Shown piece after piece: positions 1 through 5,858 of a DNA stretch of 12,708 nt. This DNA comes from an uncultured Prevotella sp. (GTDB lineage Bacteria > Bacteroidota > Bacteroidia > Bacteroidales > Bacteroidaceae). Positions within the stretch are counted from its first letter, which is position 1, and each line of letters opens with the position of its first letter. The DNA is taken from positions 1 through 12,708 of the forward strand of contig CAAGIW010000027.1 in assembly GCA_900770025.1 (NCBI GenBank), given 5' to 3'. The position numbers were made by a program, and so were the translations under genes. Below the pieces are notes generated by a model, which was not told the origin of the DNA, ran no database searches, and was given only the letters and a program-made list of their open reading frames with translations.

Positions 1-120
1 ACTGAGGTGTATCATGTTCCAGATATACTCAGTCTTGTCGATGTAAAGCATGTCATTCTCAATAATGTTGGAGAATGTCTGTATGCCCACGGGCAATCGC
101 TTCAGTTGTTTCTTTTCCAT
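1..120 (-). CDS. AAA-ATPase-like / DUF1703 family protein, N-terminal fragment
   Basis: The minus strand reads an open frame of 40 codons from the ATG at 120 and leaves the window without a stop, so the gene is cut by the window edge. The peptide starts MEKKQLKRLPVGIQTFSNII and continues with a Leu-Tyr-Ile-Asp-Lys-Thr-Glu segment at residues 25-31. The 'LPVGIQxF' opening followed by 'YxDKT' is the typical start of Bacteroidota AAA-ATPase-like proteins (PF09820), which usually carry a C-terminal PD-(D/E)xK domain (DUF1703). These proteins occur in many copies per genome and their role is not settled; they are often suspected mobile or defence-related ATPase-nucleases. A good -7 box lies 43 bases upstream. 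Only the N-terminus is visible, so the call rests on a short but characteristic stretch. Confidence 0.75.
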   Translation of the reverse strand, partial: MEKKQLKRLPVGIQTFSNIIENDMLYIDKTEYIWNMIHLS

Positions 121-162
121 ATCCGTGTCAGTCTCGGGTGTTGCGGGCGTTCTGACCCTGTG

Positions 163-194
163 CAAAAATAGGGAAATTATTTGAGAACGCCAAG
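163..194 (-). promoter_or_regulatory. Bacteroidota-type promoter for the left-edge AAA-ATPase gene
   Basis: On the minus strand the bases 170 to 163 read TATTTTTG, a full match to the Bacteroidota -7 consensus TAnnTTTG. Twenty bases further upstream, 194-191 reads CTTG, one base off the -33 consensus TTTG. Spacing and position before the ATG at 120 both fit. Inferred from consensus only. Confidence 0.5.
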
Positions 195-253
195 ATTTCA
201 TGGGCAACAATGCTGCCGGCAGAGCGATTAGGAGCGGCTAATGTGGCAAAAGA

Positions 254-285
254 CTTGTGTATGTCGGAAAAAAACATGACCTTTG
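254..285 (+). promoter_or_regulatory. Weak candidate promoter for ung
   Basis: GACCTTTG at 278-285 differs from TAnnTTTG only at the first base, and CTTG at 254-257 lies 20 bases upstream as a possible -33 element. If used, transcription would begin about 10 bases before the ATG at 302, giving a very short leader. No better match is visible between 121 and 301. Confidence 0.25.
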
Positions 286-301
286 TACCAAAATGATGGA
301 G

Positions 302-967
302 ATGGATGTGAAGATAGAACCCTCGTGGAAGGCGCATCTGAGTGCCGAATTTGACAAGGAATACTTTGCAAGGCTTGCCGCCTTTGTGCGCGAAGAGTAT
401 GCTCACGGCCCGTGTTATCCGCCCGGTGCCGAGATATTCAATGCTTTCAACCTGTGCCCGTTTTCGCAGGTCAAGGTGGTGATTATAGGGCAGGACCCCT
501 ATCATGAGCCCGGACAGGCCCACGGATTGAGTTTCTCTGTGGCAGACGGTGTGGCCATGCCCCCATCGCTTGTCAATATATTTAAGGAGATTGCCGACGA
601 CTTGGGCACACCGATGCCAGCCTCGGGCAACCTTACCCGCTGGGCAGAACAGGGCGTGCTGCTGCTCAATGCCACCCTTACGGTGAGGGCACATCAGGCA
701 GGCAGTCATCAGCGCAGGGGGTGGGAACCCTTTACCGATGCCGCCATACGTGCATTGAACAATGAGAGGGAGCATTTGGTGTTTATGCTGTGGGGCGGCT
801 ATGCTCGCAGCAAGGCGGCGCTTATCGATGGAAACAGGCATTTGGTGCTGCAGAGTGTGCACCCCTCACCCCTCTCGGCCAACAGGGGAGGATGGTTTGG
901 CAACCACCATTTTTCCATGGCCAACACCTATCTGCAGCAACATGGCATAACACCGATTAAATGGTAG
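302..967 (+). CDS. ung: Uracil-DNA glycosylase (family 1)
   Basis: Removes uracil from DNA to start base excision repair after cytosine deamination or dUMP misincorporation. From the ATG at 302 the protein has 221 residues, near the usual length for the family. It carries the water-activating motif GQDPYH at 63-68 (catalytic Asp65), the PPSLxNxxKE segment around 87-96, LLLN at 120-123, and the DNA-intercalation motif HPSPLS at 187-192. The frame stays open to a GTG at 257, but homology to known Ung proteins begins near MDVKIEPSW. ATGs at 293 and 296 are also possible and would add three or two residues. The DUF3109 gene begins 10 bases after the stop, so the two are probably co-transcribed. 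Confidence 0.95.
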   Translation: MDVKIEPSWKAHLSAEFDKEYFARLAAFVREEYAHGPCYPPGAEIFNAFNLCPFSQVKVVIIGQDPYHEPGQAHGLSFSVADGVAMPPSLVNIFKEIADDLGTPMPASGNLTRWAEQGVLLLNATLTVRAHQAGSHQRRGWEPFTDAAIRALNNEREHLVFMLWGGYARSKAALIDGNRHLVLQSVHPSPLSANRGGWFGNHHFSMANTYLQQHGITPIKW

Positions 968-977
968 AAAACAGAAG

Positions 978-1583
978 ATGAAGACACTTCCTATTATACA
1001 AGTGGGCGATATATTGCTGACGCCCGACATCATTACAGAGTTTTTTTGCTGCGACCTTGACGCCTGTCATGGCATCTGCTGTGTGGAAGGCGATGCGGGC
1101 GCACCCGTGACCCTTGACGAAGTGGCACAGATAGAGGAGGCATTGGATGTGGTGTGGGGCGACCTGCACGCCGGTTCGCAAGAGGTGATAGACCGCCAGG
1201 GGGTGGCCTATACCGATGAGGAGGGCGATTTGGTGACTTCTATCCGCAATGGTAAGGACTGTGTATTTACCTGCCATGAGAACGGCTGCTGCTATTGTGC
1301 GTTGGAAAAGGCGTTCCGCCGTGGCGATATCCGTTTCTGCAAGCCTATCAGCTGCGCTCTTTACCCCATCCGTGTGAAGCAGTTGAGCAACGGACTGACG
1401 GCACTCAACTACCACCGCTGGGAGGTGTGCAAGACTGCAGTGGCCAAGGGCAGGCAACTGAGGCTGCCTGTCTATCGCTTTCTGAAGGAGCCGCTGACAA
1501 GAGCTTTCGGCGCTGCATGGTACAAAGAACTGGAAGAGGCGGCAGAACTGATACTCAGTGGGGAGACACTAACGGGCGAATAG
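978..1583 (+). CDS. DUF3109 family Cys-rich protein
   Basis: A 201-residue protein of the DUF3109 family, common in Bacteroidota and of unknown function. It has 13 cysteines. One cluster (Cys24, 25, 30, 34, 35) lies in an FCCDLDACHGICC segment. A second (Cys95, 99, 104, 105, 107) is followed by Cys121, Cys126 in CKPISCALYP, and Cys151. This layout resembles the YkgJ-type (CxxCxxCC) zinc or iron-sulfur binding proteins, so a metal- or cluster-binding role is plausible but not shown. The start at 978 lies 10 bases after the ung stop. Its last 29 bases overlap the 3' end of the convergent WYL regulator, so the final eight or so codons of each gene use the same DNA on opposite strands. Confidence 0.85.
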   Translation: MKTLPIIQVGDILLTPDIITEFFCCDLDACHGICCVEGDAGAPVTLDEVAQIEEALDVVWGDLHAGSQEVIDRQGVAYTDEEGDLVTSIRNGKDCVFTCHENGCCYCALEKAFRRGDIRFCKPISCALYPIRVKQLSNGLTALNYHRWEVCKTAVAKGRQLRLPVYRFLKEPLTRAFGAAWYKELEEAAELILSGETLTGE

Positions 1584-2466
1584 TGTCTATCTGCTGGCGC
1601 AGGTATTCCTTGAACTCCTCGTTCTCGATGGCAGTGATGTGGTTTGACAGGCCCAACACAAAGCGGCCAATGCCCTTGTAGTTGCATACGGGAAGACTGA
1701 GACGCCAGTTGTTCTCGTCTATCTGTTCGATGAAATCGGACGATTTGGGATATTCTTCCGTAATGATGTTGTAGGCTAAGCGGTCCATGTGAAGCACTAT
1801 GTGGTGCTGTGTTTCGCTGCTGAACATGAAAATGTCGGTGTGGTAGTTGTGATGCTTGTGCTCATGTAGCCAGTCATCGTCTAATACCTCCACCCACTCG
1901 ATACGAGAGATCTTGAACGTCTTGTTCATTTTCGAGCTTATCTCGTAGCAACGCACTTCCTTGTTGTCGTTCAGAAAGGCGAAGGGTTCCACCACACGGC
2001 TCCTCCGGCTCTCGCTGTTAGGGGAGGAATAGTTGTGCAAAATGGCTGTTTTCTTCCATTTCATCGCATTGTAAAGTGTGGTTGTGACAATGCTTTGCTT
2101 CTCGTTCACCTGCACGTTGTTGAGGATATCCAAGTCGTAGAACCGGTCGAGTTTCGCTTTGATGCGACTGATTTGTGGGTTGTCTTTGTCGGCTTTCTCC
2201 AACAGTCGGCGGATGATGATGGCCTCGTCTTCAGTGAATCCCGCCACTTCCGACAGCCGTTGCAGGAAAGGTGACTGGTGGCTGATGCGCCATTTTGTAC
2301 CCTCTTTCTCTATCACAAAGCCGAAGTCACGCAGAAAGTTGAGGTAATAATACATGCTGCGTGAGGAAATCTGCAGCTTGTCGCACAGTTCTTCCACGGT
2401 GTAACTCTGAACGCCACTGAGCAGCATAATCAGGTTCAGCTCTTTGTCTAACTTGTTAAGTCGCAT
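1555..2466 (-). CDS. WYL-domain helix-turn-helix transcriptional regulator
   Basis: From the ATG at 2466 the protein has 303 residues. Residues 20-60 form a winged helix-turn-helix ('VEELCDKLQISSRSMYYYLN', then a wing). Residues about 138-195 form the WYL (Sm-like) ligand-binding domain, with the conserved Ser-Arg-Ile at 187-189. A WCX-like C-terminal tail follows. The Trp-Tyr-Leu triplet itself is not kept at the aligned place, which reads Val-Arg-Cys-Tyr-Glu. WYL proteins are usually transcriptional regulators that sense nucleic acid or nucleotide ligands; some control defence or DNA-damage genes. The frame is open much further upstream, but that part would overlap the sufB promoter and coding region. 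MRLNKLDKE is the natural start. Divergence from sufB suggests it may regulate the SUF operon, itself, or the embedded restriction-modification genes; that is inference. Confidence 0.85.
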   Translation of the reverse strand: MRLNKLDKELNLIMLLSGVQSYTVEELCDKLQISSRSMYYYLNFLRDFGFVIEKEGTKWRISHQSPFLQRLSEVAGFTEDEAIIIRRLLEKADKDNPQISRIKAKLDRFYDLDILNNVQVNEKQSIVTTTLYNAMKWKKTAILHNYSSPNSESRRSRVVEPFAFLNDNKEVRCYEISSKMNKTFKISRIEWVEVLDDDWLHEHKHHNYHTDIFMFSSETQHHIVLHMDRLAYNIITEEYPKSSDFIEQIDENNWRLSLPVCNYKGIGRFVLGLSNHITAIENEEFKEYLRQQIDTIRPLVSPH

Positions 2467-2528
2467 CTGTGTGTGTTTTCCATGCTCCCCTTCGGTCGGT
2501 GTTCCCTCGGGGTGTGTTACTGAGTTTG

Positions 2529-2540
2529 TGTTTGCAAACA
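2529..2540. promoter_or_regulatory. 12-bp palindrome over the WYL-regulator -7 box (possible operator)
   Basis: TGTTTGCAAACA is a perfect palindrome that overlaps the -7 box of the WYL regulator. A dimeric HTH regulator bound here would block that promoter, so this is a candidate autoregulatory operator. A 12-bp palindrome may also be chance in this AT-rich stretch. Confidence 0.3.
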
Positions 2541-2542
2541 TA
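2535..2542 (-). promoter_or_regulatory. -7 box for the WYL regulator
   Basis: The minus strand at 2542-2535 reads TATGTTTG, a full match to TAnnTTTG, about 70 bases before the ATG at 2466. No TTTG lies at the expected -33 distance, so only the -7 half is supported. Confidence 0.45.
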
Positions 2543-2617
2543 CGCAAAAAAAGTGAAACCATCGTCATTTCCGTTCGCTTTTCTTTCGTTGCATATCTTA
2601 CTTTCAGTAACTTTTCG

Positions 2618-2625
2618 TAATTTTG
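2618..2625 (+). promoter_or_regulatory. -7 box for the suf operon
   Basis: TAATTTTG matches the Bacteroidota -7 consensus TAnnTTTG and lies 40 bases before the sufB ATG at 2666. A clear -33 TTTG is not present at 19-21 bases upstream, so the promoter may depend on an activator or be weak. This is the only good promoter seen for the whole sufB to sufS unit. Confidence 0.45.
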
Positions 2626-2665
2626 CATGTGAATTGGCGTCTGCCGTTCTGAGAAGAGAACAACA

Positions 2666-4123
2666 ATGGAAAACAAAGAGAACACGAAAAACGAGTATGT
2701 GAGAAAGGTGGCGGAGCAGAAATATGAGTTCGGCTTCACCACCGACGTGCACACCGAAGTGATAGACAAAGGCTTGAACGAGGAGGTGGTGACCCTGATA
2801 TCGCGAAAGAAGGGCGAGCCCCAGTGGATGCTCGACTTCCGCCTGAAGGCCTTCAGATATTGGTGCACACTGGATCAACCCGGATGGGGGCATGTGCATC
2901 TGCCCGAAGTGGATTATCAGGCCATCTCATATTATGCCGACCCCATGGCAAGCAAGAAGAGCAGTGACAACAAGGAGATAGACCCCGAACTGATGAAGAC
3001 GTTTGACAAGTTGGGCATCCCCTTGGAAGAACGTCTGGCACTGAGTGGGGTGGCGGTGGATGCCATCATGGACTCTGTGTCGGTGAAGACCACCTTCAAG
3101 GATAAACTGGCGGAAAAGGGCATCTTGTTCTGCTCCATCGGCGACGCCATCAGGCAATATCCCCATTTGGTGCAGGAGTATTTAGGCTCTGTGGTGCCTT
3201 ATCGCGACAACTTCTATGCCGCACTCAATAGTGCCGTGTTCAGCGATGGCTCGTTTGTATATATACCTAAAGGCGTGAGATGCCCCATGGAACTGAGTTC
3301 CTATTTCCGCATCAACGCCCGCAATACGGGACAGTTTGAGCGCACTCTTATCATTGCCGACGACGACAGTTATGTGAGTTATTTAGAGGGATGCACCGCA
3401 CCCATGCGCGACGAGAACCAGTTGCATGCCGCCATCGTGGAGATAGTGGTGAAGGACAGGGCAGAGGTGAAATACTCTACCGTGCAGAACTGGTATCCGG
3501 GCGACGAGAATGGACGTGGCGGAGTGCTGAACCTGGTGACCAAACGAGGCGATCTGAGAGGAACAGACAGCAAACTGTCGTGGACACAAGTGGAGACGGG
3601 AAGTGCCATTACGTGGAAGTATCCCTCGTGCATCCTGCGTGGCGACAACTCGCAGGCGGAGTTCTACAGCGTGGCAGTGACCAATCACCATCAGGAAGCC
3701 GACACCGGCACCAAGATGATACACATAGGAAAGAACACCAAGAGCGCCATCATCTCCAAAGGTATCTCGGCGGGCAAGAGCCAGAACTCTTACCGAGGAT
3801 TGGTAAGGGCGGCAGCCACGGCCGACAACGCCCGCAACTACTCTTCGTGCGACTCGCTGCTGTTGGGCAGTGAGTGTGGCGCACACACCTTCCCATACAT
3901 GGATATACACAACGACACGGCTGTGGTGGAACACGAAGCTACCACCAGCAAGATAAGCGAAGACCAGTTGTTCTACTGCAACCAGCGCGGCATACCCACC
4001 GAGCAGGCTGTGGGGCTCATCGTCAACGGCTATGCCAAGGAGGTGCTCAACAAACTTCCTATGGAGTTTGCCGTGGAGGCGCAGAAACTGCTCAGCGTGT
4101 CATTAGAGGGCACTGTGGGATAA
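2666..4123 (+). CDS. sufB: Fe-S cluster assembly scaffold protein SufB
   Basis: Core subunit of the cytoplasmic SufBC2D scaffold, on which iron-sulfur clusters are built using sulfur from the SufS desulfurase. The 485-residue length is normal. Family signatures include FVYIPKGVRCPMEL at 197-210, TVQNWYPGDENGRGGV at 272-287, and CDSLLLGSECGAHTFPYMD at 395-413. Cys404 of the CGAH segment, or nearby Cys395, probably corresponds to the cluster-assembly cysteine known in E. coli SufB (Cys405). The start at 2666 follows a short leader without a strong Shine-Dalgarno sequence, as usual in Bacteroidota. Its normal neighbour sufC is displaced 1.7 kb downstream by two inserted genes. No sufE, sufA or Rrf2-type sufR/iscR gene is in the window. 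Confidence 0.97.
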   Translation: MENKENTKNEYVRKVAEQKYEFGFTTDVHTEVIDKGLNEEVVTLISRKKGEPQWMLDFRLKAFRYWCTLDQPGWGHVHLPEVDYQAISYYADPMASKKSSDNKEIDPELMKTFDKLGIPLEERLALSGVAVDAIMDSVSVKTTFKDKLAEKGILFCSIGDAIRQYPHLVQEYLGSVVPYRDNFYAALNSAVFSDGSFVYIPKGVRCPMELSSYFRINARNTGQFERTLIIADDDSYVSYLEGCTAPMRDENQLHAAIVEIVVKDRAEVKYSTVQNWYPGDENGRGGVLNLVTKRGDLRGTDSKLSWTQVETGSAITWKYPSCILRGDNSQAEFYSVAVTNHHQEADTGTKMIHIGKNTKSAIISKGISAGKSQNSYRGLVRAAATADNARNYSSCDSLLLGSECGAHTFPYMDIHNDTAVVEHEATTSKISEDQLFYCNQRGIPTEQAVGLIVNGYAKEVLNKLPMEFAVEAQKLLSVSLEGTVG

Positions 4124-4135
4124 TATAAATACATT

Positions 4136-4156
4136 ATGAGTTATCAGTCTATATGA
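4136..4156 (+). other. Six-codon upstream mini-ORF (MSYQSI) overlapping the nuclease start
   Basis: Starting at the first repeat copy, the reading is Met-Ser-Tyr-Gln-Ser-Ile followed by TGA at 4154-4156. That stop overlaps the ATG of the nuclease gene at 4153 in an ATGA arrangement. The mini-ORF start lies 12 bases after the sufB stop, the same distance as between the methyltransferase stop and the sufC ATG. Ribosomes may therefore initiate here and reinitiate on the nuclease ATG. That it exists is certain; that it is translated is inference. Confidence 0.4.
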
Positions 4157-4169
4157 GTTATCAGTCTAT
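4136..4169 (+). repeat. Perfect 17-bp tandem duplication at the start of the nuclease gene
   Basis: ATGAGTTATCAGTCTAT occurs twice in direct succession (4136-4152 and 4153-4169) with no mismatch. The unit holds the start codon and first codons of the nuclease gene. Because 17 is not a multiple of three, only the last copy is in frame with the long ORF. A recent slippage or recombination duplication is the simplest origin; an assembly artefact is possible. Confidence 0.95.
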
Positions 4170-5250
4170 AGATTCTTTACAGAACACCCTTAAAGATACT
4201 GTGTTTCAGCATTCAAAAGATGCAAAGAAGGCAGCGGGTCGCGCTTTGGGAACGATAGTGGAGTTAATCACTTACTATTTGCTCAGAGAATGGGGATTAT
4301 GTGATTATATTTCCATTGAAAGAGGACTTCCCGAATTTGGAGATGGCGATATTCACCATAATGTTGAGTTCACTTTACATCCTGTACTCCAAAAAACGTG
4401 TATTAGCCAATCTCTACCTCTTACATCAGCAAATATTATGAAATCCATAGAAAAGGATATGATAGGCGCATTTTCTAAAAAGAAATCAAATAAGTTGTTG
4501 GATGCTAACAATATCTTGAGAAACTCCTGTTTGCTGGCTGAGAACGAAGATTTGTTGCTGATTGCAAATCTGTGTGAAAATGATAATCATGTCCATGTGG
4601 CGTTACAACAAAGCACACCATTTGCAATGGTGGAATGTAAAAGAGTAGGAGTGGAAGCAGGATGTAAGAAAGGACCTCAGACAATAGAAAAGGCGAAGCA
4701 GGGTGCTTATGTTGCCCAAATGACTTCTGCTTTACAAAAGATATGGATAGAGGGGAAAAGGTATGGATTGATTTATAAAGATGGTAATCCGATTATCAAA
4801 CCATATGAACAGTTGTTGGATGAAACAATTTACCAGCAAGATCCTTTAAGAAAATTCATTTTGTCAATTGGAGTAGTGAGCAATCATGGCAATTGGTTTA
4901 CTTCCAATAATAAAAACAAAGAAATGAAGGTATTGGCAAATGCCTATGACTGGTTGTTGTTTCTCACAGATGCAGGGATGGCGGAATTTGTAACTACATT
5001 GCTTCTAAAACCAGAGCCTAAATATAGAGTTATACGGGAAGCCTTTATCGATAGTTACGAAGAAGGAAAAAAAATGAATGTTTTTACTAAAACGAAAATA
5101 GATAAAAAGGCTCACGATGCATTATGTGAATATTTTTCCAAGAATATACAATCCATTGAAGGATGGTTTAATGTTATAACTCCTAAAGAACATGAAATAA
5201 GTGACCTTAGGGAGGCTTTGAATATTCTAAAGGACAAGAATTGGAGGTGA
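4153..5250 (+). CDS. Putative restriction endonuclease with PD-(D/E)xK-like core
   Basis: A 365-residue soluble protein that I cannot place in a named family. The best functional hint is FAMVECKRVGVEAG at 157-170: a beta strand ending in Glu161-Cys-Lys163, the ExK half of a PD-(D/E)xK nuclease site. Upstream acidic candidates for the other metal ligand are Asp64 and Asp66 in EFGDGD (61-66). A basic helix follows (KKGPQTIEKAKQ at 172-183), then Gln183-x-x-Tyr186, like the QxxxY motif of some nucleases of this fold. There is no signal peptide or membrane segment. The next gene encodes a DNA adenine methyltransferase and overlaps this gene's end with its ribosome-binding site, so cognate restriction endonuclease is the most likely role. 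Which DNA sequence it would recognise cannot be read. The start at 4153 is the second of two repeat copies and the only one in frame. Confidence 0.65.
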   Translation: MSYQSIDSLQNTLKDTVFQHSKDAKKAAGRALGTIVELITYYLLREWGLCDYISIERGLPEFGDGDIHHNVEFTLHPVLQKTCISQSLPLTSANIMKSIEKDMIGAFSKKKSNKLLDANNILRNSCLLAENEDLLLIANLCENDNHVHVALQQSTPFAMVECKRVGVEAGCKKGPQTIEKAKQGAYVAQMTSALQKIWIEGKRYGLIYKDGNPIIKPYEQLLDETIYQQDPLRKFILSIGVVSNHGNWFTSNNKNKEMKVLANAYDWLLFLTDAGMAEFVTTLLLKPEPKYRVIREAFIDSYEEGKKMNVFTKTKIDKKAHDALCEYFSKNIQSIEGWFNVITPKEHEISDLREALNILKDKNWR

Positions 5251-5252
5251 TT
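5243..5252 (+). promoter_or_regulatory. Extended Shine-Dalgarno of the methyltransferase gene
   Basis: GGAGGTGAT at 5243-5251 is complementary over nine bases to the usual 16S rRNA 3' tail (ATCACCTCC) and ends one base before the ATG at 5253, with the GGAGG core 5 bases from it. It overlaps the nuclease stop codon (TGA, 5248-5250), which favours termination-reinitiation coupling. It also decides the methyltransferase start. Such a strong site stands out because the neighbouring genes have almost none. Confidence 0.7.
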
Positions 5253-5846
5253 ATGACGGCAGGAAGACATGTGAATGCATTAAGTCAAAGTTGGGGTACT
5301 CCCCCTAAATATGTGAATGCAATCAAAAGGTTTTGGGGAGGAGGTATTGGACTTGATCCTTGTTCTAACGAGTACTCTATCGTTCATGCAGATATAGAAT
5401 TTCGACTTCCAGAGAAAGACGGCTTGTTAGAAGAGTGGACAAGCAGTACTATCTTCGTCAATCCGCCTTATGGGGCAGACCGTACAAGGGGAACAACAAT
5501 AAAAGATTGGTTGGCCAAATGTGTATCTGCACATAAAAACTATGGGGCAGATGTCATAGCTTTGGTTCCTGTTGCTCCCAATACTGCTCATTGGAAAAGA
5601 TTTGTTTTTGGACAAGCTTCTTCAATCTGCTTCTTATACGATACAAGGTTACGATTCCTTGAAAATGGGAAGGATACAGGTAAAGGAGCCCCAATGGCAT
5701 GTTGCCTTGTATATTGGGGAAATGAAAAAGATAGGTTTATTGAGCACTTTTTGGATTATGGTGCCACTGTAGATATATCTAATCTACTTAGATGTGAAAT
5801 AGGGATAGACAGAAAAGAAAAAAAATTATTGTTTGCGACATATTAA
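5253..5846 (+). CDS. Phage-type Dam-family DNA adenine-N6 methyltransferase
   Basis: A 197-residue protein with the layout of the DNA N-6-adenine-methyltransferase family (PF05869), best known from phages. It has Trp14-Gly-Thr-Pro17 near the N-terminus and a SAM-binding strand GIGLDPCSN at 31-39 (Asp35). The catalytic Asn-Pro-Pro-Tyr is at 70-73, followed by LVPVAPNTAHW at 104-114 and the RLRFL strand at 132-136. NPPY methyltransferases put a methyl group on N6 of adenine. I chose ATG 5253 over in-frame TTG 5241 or GTG 5247 because those fall inside the Shine-Dalgarno region. It begins just after the nuclease stop and ends 12 bases before sufC. Most PF05869 members are solitary, so pairing with a nuclease gene is unusual. 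The target site is unknown. Confidence 0.88.
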   Translation: MTAGRHVNALSQSWGTPPKYVNAIKRFWGGGIGLDPCSNEYSIVHADIEFRLPEKDGLLEEWTSSTIFVNPPYGADRTRGTTIKDWLAKCVSAHKNYGADVIALVPVAPNTAHWKRFVFGQASSICFLYDTRLRFLENGKDTGKGAPMACCLVYWGNEKDRFIEHFLDYGATVDISNLLRCEIGIDRKEKKLLFATY

Positions 5847-5858
5847 AGATAAGAGATT

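Larger units (their letters stand above)
4124..5858 (+). other. Putative restriction-modification cassette inserted between sufB and sufC
   Basis: The region holds two same-strand genes (nuclease-like, then adenine methyltransferase) with no link to Fe-S assembly. It is visibly richer in A and T than its neighbours: bases 4441-4500 contain 17 G or C in 60, against 34 in 60 for 7081-7140. Its limits are gene-to-gene: sufB and sufC both look intact, with 12-base spacers at each end. I see no transposase, integrase, attachment site, inverted repeats or clear target duplication. The uninterrupted sufBC order in most bacteria makes insertion the likely direction of change. Confidence 0.7.

Noticed and set aside
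2467..2868. Upstream extension of the WYL regulator frame by 134 codons
   Set aside because: It would run through both predicted promoters and about 200 bases of sufB on the other strand, and has no domain; homology begins at the ATG at 2466.
5241..5252. TTG or GTG start for the methyltransferase
   Set aside because: These codons form part of the Shine-Dalgarno sequence of the ATG at 5253.
4124..5858. Transposon or integron carrying the inserted genes
   Set aside because: No transposase, integrase, terminal inverted repeat, attachment site or clear target-site duplication could be found at either seam.
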